DNA of 64,000 bases, taken from the NCBI RefSeq assembly GCF_003149515.1, contig NZ_CP029145.1, positions 3,720,001-3,784,000 on the forward strand, given 5' to 3'. The translations under genes and the position numbers were made by a program. The notes below the pieces were generated by a model that saw nothing but the letters and a program-made list of their open reading frames with translations, ran no database searches and had not been told where the DNA came from. Position 1 is the first letter of the stretch, and each line of letters begins with the position of its first letter. Source of the DNA: Hymenobacter nivis. Lineage in GTDB: Bacteria > Bacteroidota > Bacteroidia > Cytophagales > Hymenobacteraceae. Below, piece after piece: positions 25,042-36,408 of this stretch.

Positions 25042-25569
25042 CTAAAAGCTGGGCGGCGCGGCGCTGGCCACGGCTTGCGCGGCCGGGGCCACGGTGTAGG
25101 CGGCCAGCTGGGCCGCATCGAGGTTGCCGTTCAGCCACTCGGTTTCAATGTGGGCCCCCAGCCTTTGGTAGAAGCCGATGGCGGGCGCGTTCCAGTCCAG
25201 CACCTGCCACTTCAGGCGGTGGGCCCCGGTAGCGCGGGCCTCGGCCACCACGGCGTCGAACAGCAGCCGGCCCAGGCCGCCGCGGCGGGCGGCTTCGGTG
25301 ATGACTAAGTCTTCGAGGTACAGCATGCGGCCCTTCCAGGTGGAGTAGGCGGTGTAAAAAAGGGCCAGGCCGATGAGCTGCTGCTCCACGTTTTCAAGCA
25401 CGAAAAACCCGAAGATGGGCTGGGGCCCAAACCCGTCGCGCTGCATCGCGGCCAGGGTGTTGGTCACGGCGTCGGGCGCTTTTTCGTAGATGGCCAGCTC
25501 CTGGATGAGGGCTAGCACCTGGGGCAAGTCGGCGGCGGTGCCGCGGCGGAGAATGGGTAAAACAGTCAT
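25042..25569 (-). CDS. GNAT acetyltransferase, diamine (SSAT-like) type
   Basis: 175 residues. The pattern LIQELAIYEKAPDAV, DGFGPQPIF, YSTWKGRMLYLEDL and LKWQVLDWNAPAIGFYQRLGA is that of spermidine/spermine N1-acetyltransferase-like GNATs, so a polyamine or related amine is the likely substrate. The acetyl-CoA loop is RRGGLGRLL. Start 25569 was chosen by family length; the frame is open further upstream. The C-terminus carries an extra Ala-rich tail. TATCTTCG upstream is one base off the -7 consensus. Confidence 0.85.
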   Translation of the reverse strand: MTVLPILRRGTAADLPQVLALIQELAIYEKAPDAVTNTLAAMQRDGFGPQPIFGFFVLENVEQQLIGLALFYTAYSTWKGRMLYLEDLVITEAARRGGLGRLLFDAVVAEARATGAHRLKWQVLDWNAPAIGFYQRLGAHIETEWLNGNLDAAQLAAYTVAPAAQAVASAAPPSF

Positions 25570-25631
25570 AGTCAGTCGGCGGGGAGCAGCGAAGATAGCG
25601 CCGGGGCCCCGCTGGGCGGGTTGGAAGAAAA

Positions 25632-25680
25632 CAAAAAAGAGCAGTGCACAATGCCGCTCAAGGGCATCGTACACTGCTCA
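25632..25680 (-). terminator. Terminator of the small lipoprotein gene
   Basis: Reading minus, GAGCAGTGTACGATGCC pairs with GGCATTGTGCACTGCTC (few mismatches) and is followed by TTTTTTG. It separates the lipoprotein from the acetyltransferase gene. Confidence 0.8.
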
Positions 25681-25702
25681 TAAGCGCCTGATGGCAAGCA
25701 GA

Positions 25703-25930
25703 TTACATCTGCGGCTGCATGTTCTTAATATCCTGGGTGGCGTTCACCGAGTTCAGCTCACGCAGGGCGCTGGGTTGCTTGTTGCCCTTGGTGCTGTCGG
25801 GGGCGGGGGGCAACGGGGGCAAGGCCGTCACGTGGGCGTTGTCGTCGGTGGCGTCGGCCGACGAGCCGCAGGAGGTGAGCGAGAGCGAAACCAGGGCGGC
25901 CAGCAGGCCGGGGAACAGCAGCTTTTTCAT
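25703..25930 (-). CDS. Small lipoprotein
   Basis: 75 residues: MKKLLFPGLLAALVSLSLTSC is a classical lipoprotein signal with Cys21, followed by an unstructured Asp/Pro/Asn-rich mature part. No recognised family. Short independent transcript, with a TAACTTGC box upstream (one mismatch to the -7 consensus) and a good terminator downstream. Confidence 0.7.
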   Translation of the reverse strand: MKKLLFPGLLAALVSLSLTSCGSSADATDDNAHVTALPPLPPAPDSTKGNKQPSALRELNSVNATQDIKNMQPQM

Positions 25931-26031
25931 GAAGTAAAAACGGGTTTGGGGCCGCAAGTTACGCACGGTTGCCGGGCGGCGGCGGGCGGCTCCACGTAAT
26001 TGGCTGGGCCGGTGGGCCCCCGGGCGCCAAC

Positions 26032-28275
<2,244 letters not shown>

Positions 28276-28311
28276 GCGGACGGGAAAAGGCTGAAGCGCA
28301 GTAGTATTTTC

Positions 28312-28319
28312 CAAATATA
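28312..28319 (-). promoter_or_regulatory. -7 element (TATATTTG) of the prolyl oligopeptidase gene
   Basis: Exact TAnnTTTG match on the minus strand, 37 nt before the ATG. Confidence 0.5.
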
Positions 28320-28479
28320 GAATAACCGGCTGCATTAAAGATAACCTTATCTCCGGCCGCACTCCAAAAGGGAGGCGTATTTTCAAAATGCCAACAAGCA
28401 GCTGCTTTTAGTAGATGACTGGCATCCCCGATCTTTTAGAGATGGGCCCCACCGCAGTGTGTAGTGTGCCCTGCCCTGC

Positions 28480-29523
28480 CTACTGCGCCGTATCCGGCGC
28501 GGGCGGGGCCCCGGCGGCGGCGGCCAGCAGCCCGGGCAGCTGGGCGCGGAGCCAGGTCATTTCCTCGTCCACGCGCTGGCTCACGAGGCGCTCCACCTCC
28601 AGGCGCTGGGTGTGGGTGAGGAGTTCGGAGGCGGGGGGCGGGGCGGGGCTTTCGCCGGGGGCCCCGGCGGCCAGCACCAGGGCTTCGGCGCGCTTCACGC
28701 GGGCGGCGGCGTCGGCCACCGCGGCGGTGGCTTGCTCGGCGGCGGTTTTGGCACCGGCGGCGGCGTGGGCGGCGCTCAGGGTTTCGCGGCGCTGCTGCCG
28801 CCGCCACTGCCCCAGGCTGACGCGCAACATCACGTACAGCACCAGGCTGAGGATGCCTAAAATGAGGGCCAGCGGCGCGGCAAAGCGGTCGAGCAGGCTG
28901 GCCGTGGCCGACGGGGCGGCCGCGTCGGGCGGGAGCATGGCGCCGGGGTTGGCGTCGCGCACGGCCTGGGCCTCGGCGGTTTCGGCCAGGCCGGGGTCCC
29001 CGTTGTCGGCCGTAGCGGCGGTATCGGCGGTGGTGGGTACCATGGCGGCGGGCACGTCGCCGGGGGGCGTACCGTGGGCCACGTAGTTGGTGAGGGCCGT
29101 TTCGAGGGCTTGCAGGCGGGCGAGGCGGGCGGGGTCGCGGCGGCGGGCGGGGGAGGCCTTCAGCTGCTGCACAATGGCCTTCACCAGCGCCCCCAGCTGG
29201 GCCGGCGTACCTTTTTTGCCCTGGTAAATAACGCCCCGGCCCTCGATGGGCTGGTAGAGTACCGAGTACACGCGCAGGCTGTCGGGCCGCAGGCTGGCGG
29301 CCAGGGCGGGCAGGTCGGCGCCGGCGCAGCGCACGGTGCGCTTGAGGCCGGGCCGGCCAGCGTCGTCGTACACGAAGCGGGCCGTGGCGCACCAAATCTG
29401 CACCTTGGCCTCGTCGAGCGAGGGCTGGCCCAGGGGCGTTTGGGCCGGCGCGGGCCGGGCGGCGAGCAGGCCCAGGGGCAAAGCAAGCAGGAACGAAAAG
29501 CGGCGAAACATCATGTGGAGCAA
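28480..29523 (-). CDS. Membrane protein with signal peptide and coiled coil, unknown function
   Basis: 347 residues: a signal peptide (FRRFSFLLALPLGLLAARPAPAQ region), an extracytoplasmic domain with two cysteines (WCATARFVYDD and VRCAGADLPALA), an Ala-rich linker, one membrane helix near 213-233 (APLALILGILSLVLYVML) and a cytoplasmic Ala-rich coiled coil. Starts at 29523, 29514 or 29511 are all possible. It follows the LytTR regulator gene with a 75-nt gap and might share its transcript. No family recognised. Confidence 0.72.
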   Translation of the reverse strand: MLHMMFRRFSFLLALPLGLLAARPAPAQTPLGQPSLDEAKVQIWCATARFVYDDAGRPGLKRTVRCAGADLPALAASLRPDSLRVYSVLYQPIEGRGVIYQGKKGTPAQLGALVKAIVQQLKASPARRRDPARLARLQALETALTNYVAHGTPPGDVPAAMVPTTADTAATADNGDPGLAETAEAQAVRDANPGAMLPPDAAAPSATASLLDRFAAPLALILGILSLVLYVMLRVSLGQWRRQQRRETLSAAHAAAGAKTAAEQATAAVADAAARVKRAEALVLAAGAPGESPAPPPASELLTHTQRLEVERLVSQRVDEEMTWLRAQLPGLLAAAAGAPPAPDTAQ

Positions 29524-29598
29524 ACGACAAGTAGGGCCCGCAAAGTACGCCAGCCCGCGCCGGGTTAGAAGCGGCCGGGCTACAGCGCGGGCGCCAGC

Positions 29599-30333
29599 TT
29601 ACAGGCTCAGCAGCTCGCGGAACAGGCCCGACTGGCTGCGCGACACCTCCACGTCGGGCCCCTCGCGGAGGCTGATTTTGAGCGTGTTGCTGAACCAGGG
29701 CGCGATGCCGGCCACCCAGTGCAGGTTGATGATTTGCTGGCGGTTGGCCCGAAAAAAAACCTTGGGGTCGAGGCGGGCCTCCAGCTGCTGCAAGCTGCGC
29801 GGAATGAGCGGCCGGTGCTGCTCGAAGTACACCCGCGTGGCGCTGCCGCTGATTTCAAATAGCCGGATATCGGCCAGGCGCACAAACCAGCACCGCTCGC
29901 CGTCTTTCACAAACACTTGGTCGTGGGCCGCGAGGGTGGGCAGCGCCGGCTCGGGCTCCGCTGCTGGGGCCCCGGCGGCGGCGGCCAGCGGCCGGATTTT
30001 GGCCAGCGCCGCCGCCAGCCGGGTTTCGCTCACCGGCTTCAGCAAGTAGTCCAGCGCGTTGACCTCGAACGCTTGCAGGGCGTACTGGTCGTAGGCGGTG
30101 GTGAAGATGACGCGCGGGGCCGGCCCCTCCAGCGAGGCCAGCAGCTCGAACCCCGTTTCGCCGGGCATGTGGATGTCGAGGAACAGCACGTCGGGCCGCA
30201 GGGCGGCAATTTGCTGGCGGGCTTCGGCGGCGTGGCGGGCCTCGCCCACCACCGTCACCTCGGAGAAGGCGCGCAGCAGGTGGCGCAGCTCGGTGCGGGC
30301 CAGGCGCGAGTCGTCAATCAGCAAAGCGTTCAT
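29599..30333 (-). CDS. LytTR-family response regulator
   Basis: 244 residues: receiver domain (1-115) with phospho-acceptor D53 in FLDIHMPGE and the acidic pair DD at 7-8, a short Ala/Pro linker, and a LytTR DNA-binding domain (about 140-240; VFFRANRQQIINL). It overlaps the 3' end of the cognate LytS-type kinase gene by 20 nt, so the two are translationally coupled. Confidence 0.93.
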   Translation of the reverse strand: MNALLIDDSRLARTELRHLLRAFSEVTVVGEARHAAEARQQIAALRPDVLFLDIHMPGETGFELLASLEGPAPRVIFTTAYDQYALQAFEVNALDYLLKPVSETRLAAALAKIRPLAAAAGAPAAEPEPALPTLAAHDQVFVKDGERCWFVRLADIRLFEISGSATRVYFEQHRPLIPRSLQQLEARLDPKVFFRANRQQIINLHWVAGIAPWFSNTLKISLREGPDVEVSRSQSGLFRELLSL

Positions 30334-31459
30334 CGGCAATGCGCTTATCAGCAAGGGGTTCGTCGGCAAAGTATTTATCGGCAGCGGGTTGGGGCGCGGA
30401 GGCGGGCAGGCGCAGCTCGGCCAGCACGGTGTCGGGCAGCAGCGGGTCGGGGCCAATGGCAAAGGCCGCGGCCGGCCCAAACAGCAGGTGTAGGCGCTCC
30501 CGCACGTTGCGCACGCCCACGCCGGCGTGGCCGGGCCGGGGCTGGTAGGTGCCGGTGTTGCGCACGGCAATGCAGAGGCTGCCGTCGGCCGGGGCCCGGC
30601 GGGCGCTGAGGCTGAGCTGGCCGCCGGCCGGCCGCGGGGCCAGCCCGTGCTTGATGGCGTTTTCGACCAGCAGTTGCAGCGTCATGGGCGGCAGCAGCAG
30701 GGGCAGTGCGTCGGGGGCCACGTCGAGGCTATAGCGCAGGCGCTCTTCAAGCTGCAAAGCTTCGAGCTGGAGGTAGTTATCCACAATTTCCAGCTCGGTG
30801 GCCAGCGGCACCTGCGCGGTGCCGTTGCGCTGCATGGCGTAGCGCAGCAGCTCGGCCAGATGCGTCATCATGGCTCGGGCGCGGGCGGGGTCCTCCATCA
30901 CCAGGGCCCGGATGTTGTTCAGCCCGTTAAACAAAAAGTGCGGGTTGAGCTGGGCTTGCAGCGTGCGTAGCTCGGCCTCGCGGGCGGCGGCGGCCAGCTT
31001 CCAGCGGTCCACCTCGGCCTGTTTGTAGCGGTCGAGGTAGTGCAGGCCGAAGTAGCAGGCCGTCCACAGCCAGAGTACGAAATAGGTTTGCAGCACGTAG
31101 CCTACAAACTGGCCGCCGCCCGCCGGGCCGCCCAGGCTGGCCGGCGGCCGGATGACGAATGCAATGAGGGCCCCCAGCACCAGCTGGCTGCCCAGGGCGG
31201 CCGCGCCGTTGGCCAGCGCCAGGCGCCACAGCAGCCCGCCCAGGCCCAGCGCCCGCCAGCCGCGCCGCCCAAACAGCGTGCGCAGCCCGTGGCTGGTGAG
31301 CACCAGCACCGCCGCCATCGTCACCTGAATGGCCACCAGGTGCCAGGTAATGGCCACCGCGAAGGCGAACAAGTGAATCATTAGCAGCCCCAGGGCCCCG
31401 TACAGGGCCCAGCCGGCCACCTGCAACACCCAATAAAGCCGGCGGCGGGGAAGAAACAT
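30314..31459 (-). CDS. LytS/YehU-type sensor histidine kinase
   Basis: 381 residues. Four to five membrane helices (about 8-30, 35-58, 75-103, 118-140) followed by a His_kinase domain with H174 in LNPHFLFNGLNNI and an HATPase_c domain (LLVENAIKHGL, VGVRNVRERL). The C-terminus ends in a short imperfect repeat (DKYFADEPLADKRIADERFAD, split over repeats of ADKxx and ADExx) encoded by 15-bp-like units that also form the overlap with the regulator gene. It lies 31 nt after a membrane-protein gene. Confidence 0.93.
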   Translation of the reverse strand: MFLPRRRLYWVLQVAGWALYGALGLLMIHLFAFAVAITWHLVAIQVTMAAVLVLTSHGLRTLFGRRGWRALGLGGLLWRLALANGAAALGSQLVLGALIAFVIRPPASLGGPAGGGQFVGYVLQTYFVLWLWTACYFGLHYLDRYKQAEVDRWKLAAAAREAELRTLQAQLNPHFLFNGLNNIRALVMEDPARARAMMTHLAELLRYAMQRNGTAQVPLATELEIVDNYLQLEALQLEERLRYSLDVAPDALPLLLPPMTLQLLVENAIKHGLAPRPAGGQLSLSARRAPADGSLCIAVRNTGTYQPRPGHAGVGVRNVRERLHLLFGPAAAFAIGPDPLLPDTVLAELRLPASAPQPAADKYFADEPLADKRIADERFAD

Positions 31460-31490
31460 GGGGCGCGAGGAGAAGGGAGAAAAGAGAAAA

Positions 31491-32072
31491 TCAGGCAACG
31501 GCCGGGGCCCCTGACGGGAGCTGGGCCGCCCGCTTCTGGTACGATGCAAAGAGCACCGAGCCCAGCACCGCCAGGGCCCCCGCCATAAACGCTGGCAGGT
31601 AGTACAGCGTCGCTCCGCTGGTATTCAGCCCGATGACCAGGCAGCCGATGGCCATGACGCCCGCCAGCACGGCATAGGCTTTTTCGTGGTAAAACCAGGC
31701 GTAGGGAAACAAGTGGGCCCCCGTGATGACGCTGTACACGAGGATGAAGTACGCCGGCTGCCGCAGGTAAATGAACACCAGAAAAGGGAAATAAAACAGC
31801 TGGGCCACGTTCAGCCACAGCCCCAGCGGCTGCAACGGGTTACCCTTGACGGTCCACGTGGTACGGAAAACCTTGGAGAACCCAAACGCCAGCGGCATCA
31901 TCAGCCCGCTGAGGCAAAAGGTGAGGAACCCGCGGTGGGCCGGGCTGTTGGGCTGCGCCCAGATGAAGGCAATGGCCACCCACAGCAGCGTGGCGGCCGC
32001 AATAAAATCGACGCCGTTTTTGGCCTTCACCGAGAGTTCCAGCTTCAGGTCCGTCAGGTCTTGCGCGTGCAT
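31491..32072 (-). CDS. Multi-pass membrane protein in front of a LytS/LytTR pair
   Basis: 193 residues with about six hydrophobic segments (from VDFIAAATLLWVAIAFIW to LPAFMAGALAVLGSVLF). The motif SGLMMPLAFGFSKVF resembles a small family of uncharacterised bacterial membrane proteins, possibly DUF7010, which I cannot confirm. First gene of an apparent operon with the LytS-type kinase and LytTR regulator, so it may be their sensor partner or target. Confidence 0.75.
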   Translation of the reverse strand: MHAQDLTDLKLELSVKAKNGVDFIAAATLLWVAIAFIWAQPNSPAHRGFLTFCLSGLMMPLAFGFSKVFRTTWTVKGNPLQPLGLWLNVAQLFYFPFLVFIYLRQPAYFILVYSVITGAHLFPYAWFYHEKAYAVLAGVMAIGCLVIGLNTSGATLYYLPAFMAGALAVLGSVLFASYQKRAAQLPSGAPAVA

Positions 32073-32122
32073 GGGAAAGGGTCTTTTAGAGCGGTTCCTA
32101 GGTTGATGCACGCCTTGGATAT

Positions 32123-32188
32123 GAAGCTGTTTAGGAAGTCGTCAGCATGACGGTCAACCTTGAATTTCTAGCCTTCCTAAACAGCTTC
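32123..32188. repeat. 66-bp inverted repeat
   Basis: Perfect 16-bp arms GAAGCTGTTTAGGAAG / CTTCCTAAACAGCTTC, with an inner CGTCAgcaTGACG palindrome. Located between the hydrolase gene (ends at 32257) and the membrane-protein gene (starts at 32072), both on the minus strand. Confidence 0.8.
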
Positions 32189-32256
32189 TATAATTAATGC
32201 TCAGTGGCCCTGAAATCGTTTTAACTAGAAAAAGCGGTGGCCGCCCGCCCGGGGCC

Positions 32257-33216
32257 CTACTTGCCTGCCCCGCCCGGCTGCCGCAAAAAGGCGTCGGTTT
32301 GGGCGAAAAACCACTGCGGGTCGTCGTACATCAGGAAGTGGCGGCCGGCTTCTGAGAGCTCGATGCGCGCCTGCGGCAGCCGGGCGTACTGCTGGGTAAA
32401 AATGGCGCGGGTACTCTCCTTGGTGGCCCCGTACTGCTGGTAACCGGCCCACGAGCCCAGCACCAGCACCGGCTGCTGGATGCGCGCCAGCTCGGCCCGC
32501 AGGTCGGTGGTGTACAGGTCGTACATGGCCTGGGCCACGGTGGCGGGGTCGGAGGCCAGGCCCCAGCGCGCCACCTGCGATATGCGGGCCGAATCCGTGA
32601 CGAGCGCGGCTACCATCAGGCGCTCGGCGGCGGGCGTGAGGCGGCCTTGGCGCACCTGCTGGCGCAGTTGCTCGGCCTGCGGGCGGGCGGTTTCGGTGGT
32701 GGCGGCGGGGTTTTGCGCAGCCGAGAAGAAGGGCAGTGAATCCACAATCTCCAGCGGGCCCAGGGCCCCAGGGGCGGTGGCGGCCATCCACAGGGCCAAA
32801 AAACCGCCCAGGCTGTGGCCGATGACGACGGGCTGCTTCAGCTTTTGCGCCTTCACGTAGGCCAGCAGCTGGTCGCGGGCCCCCAGCAGCAGCGCCGCCG
32901 GCACTGGCTGCTGGGGCCCCACCTCGCCGAAGCCCGCCAGCGACACCACATGGCACTGGTGGCGGCCCTGGTAGCGGGCTACCGTTTCGTCCCACACCGC
33001 GCCGGGGCACGTCAGGCCCGGAATAAGCAGCACGGGCCGGCCCTGCCCCACCACGCGCACCGTGAAGGCAGGGTGGGCCGCCGGGGCCACCGGTGCGGCG
33101 GCTTGGGCGGCGGCCGGGTGGGCAGTGGTGGGCTGGGCGGCGGCCAGGCGGGCGGCGGCTACGGCCAGCCCCAGGGTGGCTACCGAAAAATAACGGGCAA
33201 GCGAGGTGGTGCGCAT
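32257..33216 (-). CDS. Exported alpha/beta hydrolase
   Basis: 319 residues from ATG 33216 with a signal peptide (RYFSVATLGLAVAAARLAAAQ). Hydrolase core: oxyanion region LLIPGLTCPGAVWDE, nucleophile elbow IGHSLGG (Ser), and a C-terminal His in EAGRHFLMYDDP. The acid residue is less clear. Function among esterases/peptidase-like hydrolases cannot be told. Same strand as the downstream LytS operon but separated by an inverted repeat. Confidence 0.82.
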   Translation of the reverse strand: MRTTSLARYFSVATLGLAVAAARLAAAQPTTAHPAAAQAAAPVAPAAHPAFTVRVVGQGRPVLLIPGLTCPGAVWDETVARYQGRHQCHVVSLAGFGEVGPQQPVPAALLLGARDQLLAYVKAQKLKQPVVIGHSLGGFLALWMAATAPGALGPLEIVDSLPFFSAAQNPAATTETARPQAEQLRQQVRQGRLTPAAERLMVAALVTDSARISQVARWGLASDPATVAQAMYDLYTTDLRAELARIQQPVLVLGSWAGYQQYGATKESTRAIFTQQYARLPQARIELSEAGRHFLMYDDPQWFFAQTDAFLRQPGGAGK

Positions 33217-33450
33217 GGCAGCGAAATGGCTGGGTTGGTGAAAGAATGGCCCAAACCTACCGGCCCGCCCCCGGGGCCCCAACGCCGTGCCCCGCGAGCG
33301 GCCCCCGCGCCCGCCCAACGGTAAAAAACGCGGGCTGAGTTGCGCGGCCCTTGGCTACGCCAGATGGGCTTGCTGGTCATTTTGGTGGAATAACCCGGGG
33401 CCCGCGCCCGGCGCGCCCGCCCAAGCCCAGCCAACGGCGTTACTTGCGCC

Positions 33451-33960
33451 ATGAACTTCCCCCTCATTATCGTCATGGGCGTCTCGGGCAGCGGCAAAAC
33501 CACCGTGGGCCAGCTGCTGGCCGCCCGCCTGGGCCTGCCGTTCTACGATGGCGACGATTTCCACCCGGCCGCCAACGTGGCTAAGATGGCCGCAGGCCAC
33601 CCCCTCACCGACGAAGACCGGGCCGGCTGGCTCGCCACCCTGGCCGCGTGCCTGGGCCAGTGGCGCGCGACCGGCGGGGCCGTGCTGGCCTGCTCGGCCC
33701 TAAAGGAAGCCTACCGCCAAACCCTGCAAGCCGGTGCCGGGGGCCCCCTCAGCTGGGTGTTTCTCGACACCGACCCCGCCGTGCTGCGCGCCCGCCTGGC
33801 CGCGCGCCAGGGCCATTACATGAAGGCCGACATGCTCGATTCGCAGCTGGCCACGCTCGAAAAACCCACCTACGGCCTACGCCTTACCGACGATGCGCCG
33901 CCCGAGACCCTGGTAGACCAGGTGGTAGAGCAGCTGCACCTACTACCAGCCGGGACCTAG
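33451..33960 (+). CDS. gntK: Gluconokinase
   Basis: 169-residue P-loop kinase phosphorylating D-gluconate to 6-phosphogluconate. GVSGSGKTT (10-18) is the P-loop, DGDDFHPAANVAKMAAGHPLTDEDR (read as DGDDFHP and LTDEDR) is diagnostic of GntK/IdnK, and ACSALKEAYRQTL plus RQGHYMKADMLDSQ follow. Single gene. A TTACTTGC box ends four nt before the ATG, a slightly altered -7 element giving a very short leader. Confidence 0.93.
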   Translation: MNFPLIIVMGVSGSGKTTVGQLLAARLGLPFYDGDDFHPAANVAKMAAGHPLTDEDRAGWLATLAACLGQWRATGGAVLACSALKEAYRQTLQAGAGGPLSWVFLDTDPAVLRARLAARQGHYMKADMLDSQLATLEKPTYGLRLTDDAPPETLVDQVVEQLHLLPAGT

Positions 33961-34075
33961 CGCAGCCTGCTCGGCAAGCTCCGTATTAGTCAGTCCGCGC
34001 TGATGGCCTGGGGCCCTGGCAGTGCCCGCAAATTTCGTTGGCGGGCCGGGGCCCAACGCCGGCGCCTGCCACGGG

Positions 34076-34801
34076 CTAGAGCTTGAGCAGGCCGTACTTG
34101 ACGATGCAGTAGAGGGCCCGGAACCCGTCGCGCCAGCCAATCTTTTTGCCCTCGGCGTAGGTGCGGCCGTAGTAGCTGATGCCCACTTCGTAGATGCGCA
34201 CGCCGGGCACGCGCGCCACCTTGGCCGTTACCTCGGGCTCGAAGCCGAAGCGGTTTTCCTTCAGGTCCAGGCCCTGGATGATGTCGCGCCGGAACAGCTT
34301 GTAGCACGTTTCCATGTCCGTCAGGTTCAGGTCGGTGGTCATGTTCGAGAACACCGTGAGCCAGTAATTGCCGATGCTGTGCCAGAAAAACAGGATGCGG
34401 TGGGGGTTGCCACCCATAAAGCGCGAGCCGAATACCACGTCGGCAAAACCCTTTAAAACGGGCTTAATCAGCAGGTTGTATTCCTCCGGGTCGTACTCCA
34501 AATCGGCGTCCTGCACGATAACGTAGTCGCCGGTGGCGGCCCGCAGGCCCGTGCGCAGGGCCGCGCCCTTGCCCCGGTTCACGGGGTGGGTGAGCAGGCG
34601 CAGGCCCAGGCTAGGGTGGCGCGCGGCGTAGGCGTTGATGGCGGCCGCTGAGTCGTCGGTCGAGCAGTCGTCCACCAAAATTATCTCCTTGCCAATGCCG
34701 TTGGGGAGCTGCAATTCGCGCAGCAAATCCAAAATTTGGTGAACGGTGCGGGCCTCGTTGTAAACGGGCACCACGATGGAGAGGGTGTCGAATTTGACCA
34801 A
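34076..34801 (-). CDS. Family 2 glycosyltransferase, DPM1-like
   Basis: About 241 residues, cytoplasmic face of the membrane. GT-A fold with [27 protein letters not shown] and the DxD region [12 protein letters not shown], then SRFMGG and [17 protein letters not shown], typical of dolichyl-phosphate-mannose-synthase-like enzymes. There is no ATG near the start: the best fit is TTG 34801 (MVKFDTL), the alternative is GTG 34861, which adds 20 non-homologous residues. No C-terminal membrane domain. It probably transfers a sugar to a polyprenyl phosphate. Confidence 0.87.
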   Translation of the reverse strand: MVKFDTLSIVVPVYNEARTVHQILDLLRELQLPNGIGKEIILVDDCSTDDSAAAINAYAARHPSLGLRLLTHPVNRGKGAALRTGLRAATGDYVIVQDADLEYDPEEYNLLIKPVLKGFADVVFGSRFMGGNPHRILFFWHSIGNYWLTVFSNMTTDLNLTDMETCYKLFRRDIIQGLDLKENRFGFEPEVTAKVARVPGVRIYEVGISYYGRTYAEGKKIGWRDGFRALYCIVKYGLLKL

Positions 34802-35052
34802 GGCAGCGGGAATTAATTGCAGGAGTAAAGGGCAGGGATTTTTGGCACACCACCCGGCCACTCACGTTGTTTCACGCCACAAAAATCATCAATTAAATCA
34901 GCTGCTGCCAAAACCTGCCCTGTACTTCCCGGCCGCCTGCGGCAGTAATGGTTAAGCGAACTTCTTGAAATTGATTAGCCGAACGGCCGGCCAGCAACAA
35001 AGTTCGCCATCGCCGTTGCTGCCTGGGGCCCGGTCCCGGGGCCCCAGCGCAG

Positions 35053-35198
35053 TTTTCAGGTCCGTGTACGGTCCGCCAGCTTTTTCAGCCGGCCGACCGG
35101 TTGCCCCGCCGCCGTTTGTTTTCCCTGATGAGAAATGGTCGGCCGGCTGAAAAAGCCGGCGGACCGGCAACAACCAAGCTGTAAACTGACCTGAAAAA
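35053..35198. repeat. Palindromic dispersed repeat, copy B
   Basis: 146-bp element with inverted ends TTTTCAGGTC / GACCTGAAAAA and inner arms GCCAGCTTTTTCAGCCGG / CCGGCTGAAAAAGCCGGC. It shares design and much sequence with 9358-9506 (GTGTACgG and TTTGTTTTCCCTG also match partly). It ends 5 nt before the nucleotidyltransferase stop codon. Confidence 0.75.
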
Positions 35199-35203
35199 TC
35201 GCC

Positions 35204-36205
35204 CTAGCTGTAGTCAATCTCAGTGTTGTCGCCGATGTTGAGGCTGTGGTTGAGGCCCCGGAATGAGGCGTCGGAGCCCACGATGCAGTCGTGCATCACG
35301 GCCGAGCGCAGCTCGGAATACGAGCCGATGATGGAGTTGCTGATAATGGTGTGCTCGACGATGGTGCGGTCGCCGATGGCCACGTTGGGGCCGATGATGG
35401 AGTTTTCGATGCGGCAGCCGGGCCCGATGCTGACGGGCGGGATGATGACCGTGCCCACGAACTCGGGGTAGTCGCGCGGCTCCAGAAACTCGGGCCGGTT
35501 GAGCAGGCGCGCATTGGCTTCGAGCAGCGTGTCCTTGCGGCCGCAGTCGAACCAGTTGTCCACGGCGGCCGTGGTCATGGCCTCGCCTTGCTCAATGAGG
35601 TGCATCAGGGCGTCGGTGAGCTGGTACTCGCCGTGGGTGCGCACATTGCTGGCAATGAGCCACTCCAATGCTTCGGCCAGCTTCTCGGCGTCGGCCAGCT
35701 TATACAGGCCCACCAGGGCAAAGTTGGACTTGGGGATGGTGGGCTTTTCCACCACCTTGCGCACGCGGCCCCCGGGGCCCGTTTCCACGAGGCCGAAGAG
35801 CGAGGGCGTCTTCACTTCCTTCACGGCCAGTACCGAGCCCGGCGTGGCCAGCAGGGCAGGCAGGTCCACGTCCACAATGGTGTCGCCGAGTAAAATCAGC
35901 ACCCCGTCGGGGTCGTGCCGGAACGTGTCGCGCGCCAGCCACAGGGCGTGGCCCAGGCCCTCGCGGGGCTCTTGCAGCACGAAGGTCGCGTTCAAATTGG
36001 GATAGTGGCGGCGCACATAGCTTACCACCTTGTCGCCGAGGTAGCCCACTACAAACACGAACTCGGTGAGGCCGGCGGCCGTCAGCCGGTCGATGATGTG
36101 GCCCAGGATGGTGTTGCCGGCCACCGGCACCAGGCTTTTGGGCTGGGTGTGGGTGTGGGGGCGCAGGCGCGAACCAATGCCGGCAACGGGAATGATGGCT
36201 TTCAC
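35204..36205 (-). CDS. Sugar-1-phosphate nucleotidyltransferase
   Basis: 333 residues starting at GTG 36205 (VKAIIPVAGIGSRLRPHT). N-terminal nucleotidyl-transferase domain with the activator motif GIGSRLRPHTHTQPKSLVPV, GDTIVDVDLP and VEKPTIPKSNFALVGLY; C-terminal left-handed beta-helix hexapeptide repeats (GTVIIPPVSIGPGCRIENS and on). Similar to RmlA/GlmU-like thymidylyl- or uridylyltransferases; the exact sugar is not clear. A GTG start is chosen because homology begins there and no ATG lies nearby. Confidence 0.87.
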   Translation of the reverse strand: MKAIIPVAGIGSRLRPHTHTQPKSLVPVAGNTILGHIIDRLTAAGLTEFVFVVGYLGDKVVSYVRRHYPNLNATFVLQEPREGLGHALWLARDTFRHDPDGVLILLGDTIVDVDLPALLATPGSVLAVKEVKTPSLFGLVETGPGGRVRKVVEKPTIPKSNFALVGLYKLADAEKLAEALEWLIASNVRTHGEYQLTDALMHLIEQGEAMTTAAVDNWFDCGRKDTLLEANARLLNRPEFLEPRDYPEFVGTVIIPPVSIGPGCRIENSIIGPNVAIGDRTIVEHTIISNSIIGSYSELRSAVMHDCIVGSDASFRGLNHSLNIGDNTEIDYS

Positions 36206-36408
36206 AGCGGGGAAAAGTAAAAATGAGGAAACCGGCCGTACTTGCAGCTTCACTGGCCCGCAAGTACGGCCCCGGCCGGCAAACAACCGTTGGGCTACGG
36301 TTGCGTATGGGCCCCTGACGCTGGCCTCAACCGGCCGGGACGCCGTTCGGTTGGGCCCCGCGCCACTTTCTTTCGTCTTCAACCCCCTTCACCTTACCCG
36401 TTCTCTTC

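Noticed and set aside
34952-35173. Frame overlapping palindromic repeat B
   Set aside because: The translated pattern recurs antisense in repeat A because both are copies of the same non-coding element; not a gene.
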